64,000 nucleotides of DNA from Streptomyces sp. HNM0574 (GCF_012726235.1 NZ_JAASAH010000013.1:62001-126000); one strand, 5' to 3'. Positions 8,898-18,168 are shown, counted from the first letter of the stretch. A program made the numbers and translations. The notes: a model not told the origin generated them from the sequence alone.

Positions 8898-10045
8898 GCG
8901 ACACCCTCCCCGGCTGCGGACGGCTCGGCCCGGTCGGCGTCGAGGGCGAAGGTGTGCGCGGGCTGCCAGTGCAGGACGACGTCCGAGCCGGGAGTGAGGC
9001 GGGTGTCGCGTTCGACGTTCTGCTCGTATACCAGCAGCCCGGGGCATGCGGGGCTGTCGACGACGTACTGGAGCGAGACGCCGAGGTAACTCGCGTCCCG
9101 GATACGGCCGTTGAGGCGGTTGCGGCCGGCGGGGACGGAGGCGTCGTCGGCGTGCGCGAGGGAGATCTTCTCGGGGCGGACGCCGACCAGCAGCTTCTCG
9201 CCCTCCTCCGGGACGCGCCGCTCCCCGTCCGCGGGGAGCGGCGGGCAGCGGTCGGCGGGGAGGCGGAGGGTGTCCTCGGTGCCGGTGGGCCGGAGCCGGA
9301 CGGCGTCCTCGCCGACGGCGGTGACCTCGGCCTCGACGAGGTTCGAGGTGCCGAGGAAGTTGGCGACGAAGGTGGTGCGCGGGTGTTCGTACAGTTCGGC
9401 GGGCGGGCCGAGCTGCTCGACCCGGCCGCCGTACATCACGGCCACCGAGTCGGCCATCGTCATGGCCTCCTCCTGGTCGTGCGTGACGTGCACGAAGGTG
9501 ATGCCGACCTCGCTCTGGATGCGCTTGAGCTCCAGCTGCATCTGGCGGCGCAGTTTGAGGTCGAGCGCGCCGAGCGGCTCGTCCAGGAGCAGCACCCGGG
9601 GCCGGTTGATGAGGGCGCGCGCGAGGGCCACGCGCTGCTGCTGGCCGCCGGAGAGCTGCCGGGGCTTCCGCCGTCCCAGGGAGCCGAGTTCGACGAGGTC
9701 GAGCATCTCGTCGACCTTGTCCTTGACGTCGGTGATGCCGCGGCGGCGCAGGCCGAAGGCGATGTTCTCGCGGACGTCGAGGTGCGGGAAGAGCGCGTAG
9801 TTCTGGAAGACGGTGTTGACGGGGCGCTCGTGCGGGGGCAGCGCGGTGATGTCCTGGTCGCCGAGGAGGATGCTGCCCGAGGTGGGCTCCTCCAGGCCGG
9901 CGATCATGCGCAGGGTGGTGGTCTTTCCGCAGCCGGAGGCGCCGAGGAGGGCGAAGAAGGAGCCCTCGGGGATGGTCAGGTCGAGCGGGTGGACGGCGGT
10001 GAAGTCGCCGAAGACCTTGCCGACCCCGGAGATGGTGATCGTCAT
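8894..10045 (-). CDS. potA: Spermidine/putrescine ABC transporter ATP-binding protein
   Basis: An ATPase of 383 residues. Walker A GASGCGKT lies at 35-42, the signature LSGGQQQR starts at 131, Walker B VLLLDEP is at 151-157, and the H-loop is in VTHDQEEA. A TOBE-type C-terminal domain follows (VGVRPEKISL region), as in PotA/FbpC/CysA importers. It powers polyamine uptake on the cytoplasmic face. It lies 45 bases downstream of potD and overlaps potB. The length is typical of the family. Confidence 0.95.
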   Translation of the reverse strand: MTITISGVGKVFGDFTAVHPLDLTIPEGSFFALLGASGCGKTTTLRMIAGLEEPTSGSILLGDQDITALPPHERPVNTVFQNYALFPHLDVRENIAFGLRRRGITDVKDKVDEMLDLVELGSLGRRKPRQLSGGQQQRVALARALINRPRVLLLDEPLGALDLKLRRQMQLELKRIQSEVGITFVHVTHDQEEAMTMADSVAVMYGGRVEQLGPPAELYEHPRTTFVANFLGTSNLVEAEVTAVGEDAVRLRPTGTEDTLRLPADRCPPLPADGERRVPEEGEKLLVGVRPEKISLAHADDASVPAGRNRLNGRIRDASYLGVSLQYVVDSPACPGLLVYEQNVERDTRLTPGSDVVLHWQPAHTFALDADRAEPSAAGEGVA

Positions 10046-10090
10046 GACGGTTCCTCGCAGGGGAGTCGCGGTCGGGAGGGGGACGCTCGG

Positions 10091-11332
10091 TCAGCTGCCG
10101 ATGAGCGTGGCGAACTTCTGCTGGAAACCGGTCTCTTCCTTCTCGTCCATGGGGCGGAAGTTCTTGCCCCGCGAGACGGTCTTCTCGTCCGGGAAGACGA
10201 GCGGGTCCTCGGCCAGGTCCTTGTCGATCTTCTCCATCTCGGCCTTCGCCCCGGTGACGGGACAGATGTAGTTGATCCAGGCGGCGAGCTCCGCCGCCTC
10301 CTTCGGCCGGTAGTAGTGGTCGATCAGGGCCTCGGCGTTGTCCTGGTGGCGTGCCTTCGCGGGGACGAGCAGGTCGTCGGTGCCGAAGAGGTAGCCGCTC
10401 TCGGGGAGCGCGAAGCCGATGTCCGGGTTGTCCAGCTTGAGCTGGACGATGTCGCCGGCCCAGGCGAGGCAGGCGGCGATGTCGCCCGAACTCAGCTCGT
10501 CCAGGTAGTCGTTGCCGCTGAAGCGCCGCAACTGCTTGCTGTCGACGGCCTTCTGGATGCGGGCGAGGGCCGCGTCGAAGTCGTCGGCGGTGAACCTCTC
10601 CGGGTTCACGCCCATGTCGAGCATGGTCAGGCCCATGGTGTCGGTCATCTCCGTCAGCATCGACACCCGGCCCTTGAGGGAGTCGTCCTCCAGCAGCTGG
10701 CGGACGCTGGTGACGTCCTTCCCCTTCGTCGCCTTCTTGTTGTAGGCGACGATGCAGGCCGTGCCCGCCCACGGGTAGCTGAACTGCCGCCCCGGATCGT
10801 GCGCCGCGGTCCGGAACCGGTCCTCCAGATTGGTCACCGCGTGCGGGAGGTTGGCCGGGTCGAGGCGCTGTGCCCAGCCCTGGCGGATGACGCGTCCGGC
10901 CATCCAGTCGGAGAGGCAGACCAGATCGCGTCCGGTGTCCTGGCCGGCGGCGAGCTGCGGCTTGATCTTGCCGTAGAACTCGTTGTTGTCGTTGACGTCC
11001 TCGACGTATTTGACCTTCACGCCGCTGCGCCGCTCGAAGCGGTCGAGGGTGGGGCGCTTCGACTTGTTCTTGTCGTCGACGTCGATGTACAGCGGCCAGT
11101 TGGCGAAGTTGAGGACCCGCTCCTTCTTCGAGTGGTCCGGGGCCGCCTCGGGCCCCTCACCGCCGCGGTTGCCCGCGGCCGGGGGTATGCCGCAGCCCGC
11201 GAGCAGGCCGCCGCCCGCGGCGAGGGAGGCGGCGCGCAGCAGCCGGCGCCTGCTCATCGCGGCACGGCCGTGGGTGAGACTCCGCTCCCACGCCGCGCGG
11301 ACGGGTTCGGGCATGCCGTCGTACAGATCCAT
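10091..11332 (-). CDS. potD: Spermidine/putrescine-binding lipoprotein
   Basis: The solute-binding subunit of the polyamine importer, 413 residues from ATG 11332, which is preceded by GGAAGG. The N-terminus holds an arginine-rich region and hydrophobic stretch (SRRRLLRAASLAAGG) followed by the lipobox LAGC with C47. It is therefore probably exported as a lipoprotein, plausibly by the Tat route because of the twin arginines. The mature part has the PotD/PotF features FANWPLYID and a C-terminal helical lobe. A reading frame extends upstream to 11,695, but that part is Arg/Pro-rich and lacks family resemblance. It is first in the pot operon. Confidence 0.93.
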   Translation of the reverse strand: MDLYDGMPEPVRAAWERSLTHGRAAMSRRRLLRAASLAAGGGLLAGCGIPPAAGNRGGEGPEAAPDHSKKERVLNFANWPLYIDVDDKNKSKRPTLDRFERRSGVKVKYVEDVNDNNEFYGKIKPQLAAGQDTGRDLVCLSDWMAGRVIRQGWAQRLDPANLPHAVTNLEDRFRTAAHDPGRQFSYPWAGTACIVAYNKKATKGKDVTSVRQLLEDDSLKGRVSMLTEMTDTMGLTMLDMGVNPERFTADDFDAALARIQKAVDSKQLRRFSGNDYLDELSSGDIAACLAWAGDIVQLKLDNPDIGFALPESGYLFGTDDLLVPAKARHQDNAEALIDHYYRPKEAAELAAWINYICPVTGAKAEMEKIDKDLAEDPLVFPDEKTVSRGKNFRPMDEKEETGFQQKFATLIGS

Positions 11333-11735
11333 GGAGCCTGCCTTCCGGGGAGGGTGGGGAAGGTTGGGGGTGCGTACGGCCGCGTGGCCGGGACGGGCCG
11401 CGGACCGGCGAGGACACCGCCGGCCCGCACCGCGCCGGGACGTCACGCGGTGGTGCGGGGCTTGCGAACGAGCGTGGTGGTACGCGGTGTTGCGGGCGCC
11501 GGGCCGGGCGGGACGGCGGGCCGGGCGCGGGTGGGCCGTGGGCCGGTGTGCGGGGTCCGGCGGCGTGGGGGTGGGCGCGCGGCTGGTGGCGCACGCCCCG
11601 AAGCCGCCGCCGCGTGCGGGGAGTTCACGCGCCGAGGGTACGCGCGGGCGCGCCCCCGCCGCTCCCTCCGCACGTCCCTCACCTGCGACGTTCACCGAAT
11701 CCGGCGGGGGCGGCCAGGGCTGGGTACGGGGCGGC
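11333..11735. other. Gene-free promoter region of the pot operon
   Basis: About 400 bases between potD and the terminator of the aldehyde dehydrogenase gene. Open frames here are Arg/Pro-rich, have no ribosome binding sites and look non-coding. The pot promoter must lie here because a terminator blocks read-through from upstream, but I cannot assign its -10 and -35 with confidence. Confidence 0.6.
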
Positions 11736-11770
11736 GGCGCACGCCGGGAGGGGGGATCCCGGCGTGCGCC
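11736..11770 (-). terminator. Terminator after aldehyde dehydrogenase gene
   Basis: GGCGCACGCCGGGA pairs perfectly (14 bp) with TCCCGGCGTGCGCC around a 7-base G-rich loop. It sits 10 bases beyond the stop at 11781 and isolates the dehydrogenase from the pot operon. Confidence 0.85.
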
Positions 11771-11780
11771 GGTCGTGGGG

Positions 11781-13295
11781 TCAGCGGTCGCCGAAGACCG
11801 TGCGGTGCCAGTCCTTGCGGGCGTCCTGCGTGACGTCGTACATCACGTGCTTGATCTGGGTGTACTCCTCGAACGAGTAGGCGGACATGTCCTTTCCGAA
11901 ACCGGACGCCTTGTAGCCGCCGTGCGGCATCTCGCTGATGATCGGGATGTGGTCGTTGATCCACACGCAGCCGGCCCGGATGTCCCGCGAGGCCCGTCCC
12001 GTCCGGAACACGTCGCGGCTCCAGGCGGAGGCGGCGAGTCCGTACGGGGTGTCGTTCGCGAGCCGGATGCCCTCGTCGTCGCTGTCGAAGGGCAGGACGG
12101 TCAGGACCGGGCCGAAGATCTCCTGCTGCACGGCCTCGCTGTCCTGCGGCGCGTCCGCGATCAGCGTGGGCCGGTAGTAGGCGCCCTTGGCCAGGTCGCC
12201 GCCGGGCGCCTCGCCGCCCACGACGACGGTGGCGTACGAGCGCGCCCGGTCGACGAACCCGGCGACGCGGTCCCGGTGCTGGTGCGAGATGAGCGGGCCG
12301 AGGTCGGTCCCGGCGGCGAAGGGGTCGCCGAGGCGCACCTCGTTCATCAGGTCGGCGACGCCGCTGACGAACGCCTCGTACAGCGGCCGCTGCACGTAGG
12401 CGCGGGTCGCGGCCGTGCAGTCCTGGCCGCTGTTGATGAGCGCGCCCGCGACGGCGCCGTGCACGGCGGCCTCCAGGTCGGCGTCGTCGAAGACGACGAA
12501 CGGCGCCTTGCCGCCGAGTTCGAGGTGGATCCGCTTGACGGAGGCGGTCGCGAGCTCGGCGATCCGCTTGCCGACGGCGGTGGAGCCGGTGAAGGAGGTC
12601 ATGGCGACGGAGGGGTGGCCGACGAGCGCCTCGCCCGCGTCCCGGCCCGCGCCCGTGACGATGTTGATCACGCCGTCGGGGATACCGGCCGTGCGGGCCG
12701 CGTCGGCGAACATCAGCGAGGTGAACGGGGTGAGTTCGGAGGGCTTGAGCACGATCGTGTTGCCGGCCGCGACGGCGGGCAGCACCTTCCAGGCGGCCAT
12801 CTGGAGCGGGTAGTTCCAGGGCGCGATCGAGCCGATGACGCCGAGCGGTTCGCGGCGCACGTAGCTGGTGTGGTCGCCGCTGTACTCGCCCGCGGCCACG
12901 CCGGGCAGCTGCCGGGCCGCGCCGGCGAAGAAGGAGACGTTGTCGAAGGAGCCGGGGACGTCGAACTCCTCGGAGAGCTTCAGCGGCTTCCCGCACTGGA
13001 GCGACTCGGCGAAGACGAAGTCGTCCGTGCGCTCCTTGAGCACCGCGGCCCAGGCGTGCATCGCGTCGGACCGCTCGGCCGGGGTGGCGGCGGCCCACTC
13101 CGGCTGGGCCCGTTCGGCGGCGCGGACCGCGGCGTCGACGTCGGCGGCGTCCGCGAGCCGGTAGCGGTACACCTGCTCGCCGGTGGCGGGGTCGGTGACC
13201 GCCTGCGTCGCGCCCGAACCGCCGGACGTGAACCGTCCGTCGATGTACTGGGCACCTTCCGCGAACCGTTCGGACACGTCGAAGCGCTGGACCAT
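11781..13295 (-). CDS. Aldehyde dehydrogenase, gamma-aminobutyraldehyde type
   Basis: NAD(P)-dependent aldehyde dehydrogenase of 504 residues. The catalytic cysteine is C293 in SGQDCTAATR, the general base is E259 in HLELGGKAP, and the FTGST nucleotide-binding loop and IAPWNYPL segment are intact. The QDC context and the C-terminal INDHIPIISEMPHGGYKASG are typical of gamma-aminobutyraldehyde and related omega-aminoaldehyde dehydrogenases. It would oxidise 4-aminobutanal (or the gamma-glutamyl form) to feed GabT. The ATG follows CAGGAG at good spacing. It is transcribed divergently from the deaminase gene and ends in its own terminator. A second, related dehydrogenase lies at 16,720-18,168. 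Confidence 0.9.
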   Translation of the reverse strand: MVQRFDVSERFAEGAQYIDGRFTSGGSGATQAVTDPATGEQVYRYRLADAADVDAAVRAAERAQPEWAAATPAERSDAMHAWAAVLKERTDDFVFAESLQCGKPLKLSEEFDVPGSFDNVSFFAGAARQLPGVAAGEYSGDHTSYVRREPLGVIGSIAPWNYPLQMAAWKVLPAVAAGNTIVLKPSELTPFTSLMFADAARTAGIPDGVINIVTGAGRDAGEALVGHPSVAMTSFTGSTAVGKRIAELATASVKRIHLELGGKAPFVVFDDADLEAAVHGAVAGALINSGQDCTAATRAYVQRPLYEAFVSGVADLMNEVRLGDPFAAGTDLGPLISHQHRDRVAGFVDRARSYATVVVGGEAPGGDLAKGAYYRPTLIADAPQDSEAVQQEIFGPVLTVLPFDSDDEGIRLANDTPYGLAASAWSRDVFRTGRASRDIRAGCVWINDHIPIISEMPHGGYKASGFGKDMSAYSFEEYTQIKHVMYDVTQDARKDWHRTVFGDR

Positions 13296-13439
13296 CGTGC
13301 TCTCCTGCCTGCCTACGGCAATGTGGCGTCAGCCGGGGTTGGTTGCTGATCCTGGCAGGGGGACCCCGATTCAACAAGGGATTCCGTCGCAGTCTTCTGA
13401 TTACGCCACTAAAACTAAAGCGGGCGGTATCGCACCCAA

Positions 13440-13465
13440 GGTGCCCCGGGGTGCCCCGGGGCACC
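13440..13465 (+). repeat. Tandem GC-rich repeat/palindrome in the deaminase leader
   Basis: GGTGCCCCGG occurs twice in tandem (13,440 and 13,450). The second copy continues into a perfect 16-base palindrome GGTGCCCCGGGGCACC ending 41 bases before the deaminase start. In RNA it can form two mutually exclusive hairpins. A function is not known. Confidence 0.6.
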
Positions 13466-13506
13466 GTCCTAGGATGAACCGGTTCCCCTGCGTACCGGAG
13501 GCCCCC

Positions 13507-14547
13507 ATGTCCGACTCGCCCGACCTCTCGGCGTTCATCGCCGGGCTGCCCAAGGCGGAGCTGCACGTCCACCACGTCGGCTCGGCCTCCCCGCACGTGG
13601 TCGCCGAACTGGCGGCCCGGCACCCGGAGTCGAAGGTGCCCAAGGACCCCGAGGCGCTGGCGGACTACTTCACCTTCACCGACTTCCGGAACTTCATCGA
13701 GCTGTACCTCACCGTCGTCGACCTGATCCGGGACGCCGAGGACGTGCGGCTGCTGACCTACGGCGTCGCCCAGGACATGGCCAGGCAGCGGATCCGCTAC
13801 GCCGAGCTGACCGTCACCCCCTACAGCTCCGTCCGCCGCGGCATCCCGGACCGCGCCTTCCTGGAGGCGATCGAGGACGCCAGGAAGGCGGCCGAGCGCG
13901 ATCTGGGCGTCGTGCTGCGCTGGTCGTTCGACATCCCCGGCGAGGCGGGCCTGGAGGCGGCCGAGGAGACGGCCCGGATAGCGACGGAGATGCCGCCCGA
14001 GGGCCTGGTCTCCTTCGGCCTCGGCGGGCCCGAGAAGGGCGTCCCCCGCGCCCTGTTCAAGCCGTACTTCGACCGCGCGATCGCCACCGGTCTGCACAGC
14101 GTCCCGCACGCGGGCGAGACCACCGGGCCCGAAACGGTGTGGGACGCGCTGACCTCGCTGCGGGCCGAGCGCCTGGGCCACGGCACCAGCGCGGCGGCGG
14201 ACCCGGAGCTCATGCGGCACCTCGCCGAGCGGCAGATCCCGCTGGAGGTCTGCCCGACGTCCAACATCGCCACCCGCGCCGTCCGCACGCTGGAGGAGCA
14301 CCCGCTGCCCGAGCTGGTCCGCGCGGGCGTCCCGGTCACGGTCAACAGCGACGACCCGCCGATGTTCGGCACGGACCTGAACACCGAGTACGGCATAGCC
14401 GCCCGGCTGCTGGGCCTGGACGCGGCGGGCGTCGCGGAGCTGGCGCGGAACGCGGTGCGCTTCTCGTTCCTCGACGCCCCGGGCGCCGCCCGCCTCCTCG
14501 GCGAGATCGACACCTACCTCGCCGACTGGCAGGCTCGCCGGCCCTGA
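13507..14547 (+). CDS. Adenosine deaminase-family protein, probable aminodeoxyfutalosine deaminase
   Basis: A metal-dependent amidohydrolase of 346 residues. Zinc ligands are visible as H20 and H22 in LHVHHVGS, H201 and E204 in PHAGET, H225 and D282 in NSDDP. This is the COG1816 adenosine deaminase fold. I recall that close Streptomyces relatives once annotated as adenosine deaminase (for example Sav2595 of S. avermitilis) were shown to deaminate 6-aminodeoxyfutalosine in the futalosine route to menaquinone. The HVHHVGSAS variant in place of the usual HLHLDGS fits that assignment, but this is inference. The start is ATG 13507; an upstream-extended frame lacks family resemblance. It ends in a perfect palindromic terminator. 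It appears misplaced among polyamine genes. Confidence 0.85.
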   Translation: MSDSPDLSAFIAGLPKAELHVHHVGSASPHVVAELAARHPESKVPKDPEALADYFTFTDFRNFIELYLTVVDLIRDAEDVRLLTYGVAQDMARQRIRYAELTVTPYSSVRRGIPDRAFLEAIEDARKAAERDLGVVLRWSFDIPGEAGLEAAEETARIATEMPPEGLVSFGLGGPEKGVPRALFKPYFDRAIATGLHSVPHAGETTGPETVWDALTSLRAERLGHGTSAAADPELMRHLAERQIPLEVCPTSNIATRAVRTLEEHPLPELVRAGVPVTVNSDDPPMFGTDLNTEYGIAARLLGLDAAGVAELARNAVRFSFLDAPGAARLLGEIDTYLADWQARRP

Positions 14548-14562
14548 CCGGCCCCGGACGCA

Positions 14563-14600
14563 CGTCGGGCCCGTACGGAGATCTCCGTACGGGCCCGACG
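14563..14600. terminator. Perfect 38-base palindrome, bidirectional terminator
   Basis: The sequence is a perfect palindrome with 19-base arms centred on AGATCT. It lies between the convergent stops at 14547 and 14627 and would form a long stem with a tight loop in either transcript. Confidence 0.88.
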
Positions 14601-14626
14601 CCGTCACCACCGTGTCCCCGGCCCGC

Positions 14627-16213
14627 TCAGTCCTCGACGACCATCGCGGGGGTCTCGCGGGTGAGGACCTCGCCGCGGAAGAACGCGGGGCTCCGCCGCC
14701 GCATGATCTCCATCAGCACCGCGCCGAGGACGAGCACGCCGACGCCGATCACGAAGACGCTGCCGACGCCCGCGACGGCGCTGCCGGATCCGTAGGCCGG
14801 GTCCCAGGTGTCGTAGAGCGTCTTGAAGAACACGGCCGTCAGCAGCAGCGCGCCCGCCAGCGGCATCACGCCGCGGTAGAGGAGCTTCCGCACGCTGCCG
14901 GTGAGGTCGCGGCGGAAGTACCAGACGCAGGCGAAGGCGGTCAGCGCGTAGTAGAAGCAGATCATGAGGCCGAGCGCGTACACCGTGTCGACCAGGACGT
15001 TCTCGCTGACGAAGGCCATCACGGAGTAGAAGACGCCGGTGCCCACGCCCGCGACGACCGTGGCCCGGCCCGGGGTACGGAACCTCGGGTGCACGCGGGA
15101 GAAGGACTCCGGCATCGCCTTGTAGGTGCTCATGGCGAGCATCGTCCGGGCCGCGGGCAGGAACGTCGTCTGGAGGCTCGCGGAGGCGCTGGCCAGCACG
15201 GCGAGGAAGAGCAGCACGCTGAACGGGCCCATGACCGGCCCGGCGAGCGCGGCGAAGACGTTGTCGGAGGTCTCGGGGTTGCCCAGGCCGATGCCCTCGC
15301 TGCCGGTGCCGGCGAACATCATCGCGGCGACAGCGGTCAGCGCGTAGCTGGAGACCAGCACGACCATGGCGAGCATGGCGGCGCGGCCGGGCGTCTTGTC
15401 GCTGTCGGAGGTCTCCTCGTTCAGCGTCAGGGTCGCGTCCCAGCCCCAGTAGATGAAGATCGACAGGGACAGTCCGGCGGTGAAGGCCGCGAAGGACGAC
15501 ACCGAGAACGGGTCGAACCAGCTCCAGGAGAAGTGCAGGTCGGCGGCCTGCGCCACGCTGTCCGACTTGGCGAAGGCCATCACCACGAACATCGCCAGGA
15601 CCAGCATCTGCAGGCCCACGAGCGAGTACTGGAACCACTTGGTGGCCGTCATCCCGCGGTAGCTGATGGCGGTGGCCACGGCGATGAGGACGAGCACGGT
15701 GACCACGTGCACCGGCGTCCGCTCACCGAACTCGGCGATCCCGCTGTTGCCGGTGATCTCCGCGAGCAGCAGATAGAGGAACTCGGCGGCGACGCCCGCC
15801 AGGTTGGACAGCACGATGACCGTCGCGACGACGAGCCCCCAGCCGCACATCCAGCCGACGCGCGGCCCGAAGGCCTTGACCGTCCAGGTGAAGGAGGTGC
15901 CGCAGTCCGGAACGGCGTTGTTCAGCTCCCGGTACGCGAACGCGACCAGCAGCATGGGGAGGAAACCGGCGAGGAAGACGGCGGGCATCTGGAGCCCGAC
16001 CTCGCCGACGGTGGGACCGAGCGTGCTCGTCAGGCAGTAGACGGGGGCGACGGTGGAGAGGCCGATGACGGCGCTGCCGGTGAGACCTACCGAGTTCTTG
16101 CTGAGTCCTTTGGACTGAACGCTCTCGTGGGAGGAGGCGGCCTCCGCGGCCGCCACTGCTCCCGTGGTCTCCCCGCCCTCTCGTGCCATGGTGCGGTGCT
16201 GGACTTGGGACAT
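14627..16213 (-). CDS. APC-family amino acid/amine permease
   Basis: A membrane transporter of 528 residues with about 12 hydrophobic segments. An early GLTGSAVIGLSTVAP stretch matches the first helix of amino acid-polyamine-organocation permeases. It probably imports an amino acid or amine by proton symport; the polyamine/GABA surroundings suggest such a substrate, but nothing in the sequence fixes it. Two starts are possible: ATG 16213 (used), which has no ribosome binding site but a TATACG element 9-14 bases upstream and could be leaderless, or the in-frame ATG eight codons later. Transcribed alone and convergent to the deaminase gene. Confidence 0.88.
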   Translation of the reverse strand: MSQVQHRTMAREGGETTGAVAAAEAASSHESVQSKGLSKNSVGLTGSAVIGLSTVAPVYCLTSTLGPTVGEVGLQMPAVFLAGFLPMLLVAFAYRELNNAVPDCGTSFTWTVKAFGPRVGWMCGWGLVVATVIVLSNLAGVAAEFLYLLLAEITGNSGIAEFGERTPVHVVTVLVLIAVATAISYRGMTATKWFQYSLVGLQMLVLAMFVVMAFAKSDSVAQAADLHFSWSWFDPFSVSSFAAFTAGLSLSIFIYWGWDATLTLNEETSDSDKTPGRAAMLAMVVLVSSYALTAVAAMMFAGTGSEGIGLGNPETSDNVFAALAGPVMGPFSVLLFLAVLASASASLQTTFLPAARTMLAMSTYKAMPESFSRVHPRFRTPGRATVVAGVGTGVFYSVMAFVSENVLVDTVYALGLMICFYYALTAFACVWYFRRDLTGSVRKLLYRGVMPLAGALLLTAVFFKTLYDTWDPAYGSGSAVAGVGSVFVIGVGVLVLGAVLMEIMRRRSPAFFRGEVLTRETPAMVVED

Positions 16214-16555
16214 GCCGGGGACCGTATAGCGTGCTCTTTCCGCATCGGCCGGCGTTCACGGAAGGGCCACAGCCCGCCACGCGCCTTGAATTGCCACCGT
16301 CCGCGCGCCAGTTGACCGATGAACAGAAGGTGACGCGGAGAAAAAACCTGGGTATGGCAAGGGGTTGAAGTCGGACCCGGCGTGCGGGAACCGCACGGTG
16401 ACCGATTTGCCCCGCCAAAGAATTTTCCCGTCGTCACTGGCTGTTCCCGTCGGTTACACCGTTACGGACGCACACGGACGGTGCGGCCAGGGGCAGTTCG
16501 TCCGCATCCGTGCCCGCGTCAGCCCGCCGACCGGCCCTCCGGACCCGCCGACGAA
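16214..16555. other. Gene-free region upstream of the permease
   Basis: About 340 bases between the permease start and the terminator of the next gene. An A-rich stretch near 16,338-16,348 stands out in this GC-rich DNA and probably belongs to the permease promoter region. I see no coding frame with a ribosome binding site. Confidence 0.5.
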
Positions 16556-16593
16556 CCGGCCCCCGGGACGGCCGAGGCCGTCCCGGGGGCCGG
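16556..16593 (-). terminator. Terminator after second aldehyde dehydrogenase gene
   Basis: A perfect inverted repeat of 17-18 bp (CCGGCCCCCGGGACGGCC with its complement) around a minimal loop. It lies about 127 bases beyond the stop at 16720. Confidence 0.8.
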
Positions 16594-16719
16594 GATCGCG
16601 CGGCACGGGCGCGTGAGGGAACCGCCGCCTCCCCGTCCTCGCCGGCCTCCGCGGGCCGGGTGACGTACCGCCGCACGCAGCCGTCGGCGGGGAGGCGCCG
16701 GACGCGCCCGTGGCCGTCG

Positions 16720-18168
16720 CTACAGCGCGGTCATGACGTGCTTGACGCGCGTGTAGTCGTCGAAGCCGTAGGCGGAGAGGTCCTTGCCGTAGCCGGACTT
16801 CTTGAAGCCGCCGTGCGGCATCTCGGCGACGAGCGGGATGTGGGTGTTGATCCACACGCAGCCGAAGTCGAGCGCCTTGGACAGCCGCATCGCGCGGGCG
16901 TGGTCGCTCGTCCACACCGACGAGGCGAGCGCGTACTCGACGTCGTTGGACCACTTCACGGCCTGCTCCTCGTCGGAGAAGGACTGCACCGTGATGACCG
17001 GGCCGAAGACCTCGTTCTGCACGATCTCGTCGTCCTGCTTGAGGCCGGAGACGACGGTGGGGGCGTAGAAGTAGCCCTTGTCACCGACGCGTTCGCCGCC
17101 CGCCTCGACCTTGGCGTGCGCGGGCAGCCGGTCGATGAAGCCCGCGACCTTCTCCAGGTGGCCGGCGTTGTTGAGCGCGCCGTAGGCGGCGTCCGGGTCG
17201 TTCACGTCGCCGGTCTTCACCTCGGCGGCGGCCTTCGCCAGCGCCGTCACGAACTCCTCGTACACGCCCTCCTGGACGAGCACGCGGGTGGCGGCGGTGC
17301 AGTCCTGGCCGGCGTTGAAGAAGCCGCCGTCCCGGATGCCCTCGACGGCCGCGGCGATGTCCGCGTCGTCGAAGACGACACAGGGCGCCTTGCCGCCCAG
17401 CTCCAGGTGGACCCGCTTGAGGTCCTTCGCCGCGCTGCCCGCGACCTCCATGCCCGCCCGCACGGAACCGGTGATCGAGGCCATCGCGGGGGTGTCGTGC
17501 TCGACCATGAGACGGCCCGTCTCGCGGTCGCCGCAGACGACGTTGAAGATGCCCCGGGGCAGCTCCATCTCGTCGAACACGCCGCCGATCACCTCGGCCA
17601 GCCAGACGGCGGAGGCCGGGGTCGTGTCGGACGGCTTCAGCACGACCGTGTTGCCCGCGGCGAGCGCCGGGGCGAACTTCCACACGGCCATCATCAGCGG
17701 GTAGTTCCACGGCGCGACCTGGGCGCAGACGCCGACGGGCTCGCGGCGCACGAAGGAGGTGAGGCCCTCCATGTACTCGCCGGCCGACTTGCCCTCCAGC
17801 ATCCGCGCGGCACCCGCGAAGAAGCGGATCTGGTCGAGCATCATCGGCAGCTCCTCCTGCCGGGTCAGCTCACGCGGCTTGCCGCAGTTGCGGCACTCCG
17901 CGTCCAGCAGCTCCTCCTGCCGGGCCTCCATCGCGTCCGCGATCTTGAGGATGGCGCGCTGGCGTACCCCCGGGGTCACGTCCCGCCAGACGGGGAAGGC
18001 GGCCTCGGCGGCCGCCATCGCGGCGTCGACGTCGGCCTGCGCGGACAGGGGCGCAGTCGCGTACGCCTCACCCGTCGCCGGGTCGACCACATCCGTGGTC
18101 CTTCCGTCGACGGCGTCCCGGAACTCTCCGTCGATGTAGTTGCGCAGCCGACGCAGCTCGGTGGTCAC
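16720..18168 (-). CDS. Aldehyde dehydrogenase, gamma-aminobutyraldehyde type
   Basis: An aldehyde dehydrogenase of 482 residues with catalytic C290 in AGQDCTAATR, base E256 in HLELGGKAP and an intact VAPWNYPL segment. It shares the QDC context and the INTHIPLVAEMPHGGFKKSG ending with the enzyme at 11,781-13,295, so both are omega-aminoaldehyde dehydrogenases. The sequences have clearly diverged, so they probably act on different aldehydes, for example free versus gamma-glutamylated. The start is GTG with GGAGGGG upstream. It diverges from the Lrp/AsnC-aminotransferase pair over 171 bases and may be controlled by that regulator. Confidence 0.9.
   Translation of the reverse strand: MTTELRRLRNYIDGEFRDAVDGRTTDVVDPATGEAYATAPLSAQADVDAAMAAAEAAFPVWRDVTPGVRQRAILKIADAMEARQEELLDAECRNCGKPRELTRQEELPMMLDQIRFFAGAARMLEGKSAGEYMEGLTSFVRREPVGVCAQVAPWNYPLMMAVWKFAPALAAGNTVVLKPSDTTPASAVWLAEVIGGVFDEMELPRGIFNVVCGDRETGRLMVEHDTPAMASITGSVRAGMEVAGSAAKDLKRVHLELGGKAPCVVFDDADIAAAVEGIRDGGFFNAGQDCTAATRVLVQEGVYEEFVTALAKAAAEVKTGDVNDPDAAYGALNNAGHLEKVAGFIDRLPAHAKVEAGGERVGDKGYFYAPTVVSGLKQDDEIVQNEVFGPVITVQSFSDEEQAVKWSNDVEYALASSVWTSDHARAMRLSKALDFGCVWINTHIPLVAEMPHGGFKKSGYGKDLSAYGFDDYTRVKHVMTAL

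Noticed and set aside
11333..11695. Upstream extension of the PotD reading frame
   Set aside because: The extra residues are Arg/Pro/Gly-rich and precede a complete lipoprotein signal peptide with its own ribosome binding site.
16330..16352. GTGAC-n6-AAAAA near the permease promoter as a second GlnR box
   Set aside because: Only one element fits and the GaAAc element lacks its G and C; no second repeat follows at 22 bases.
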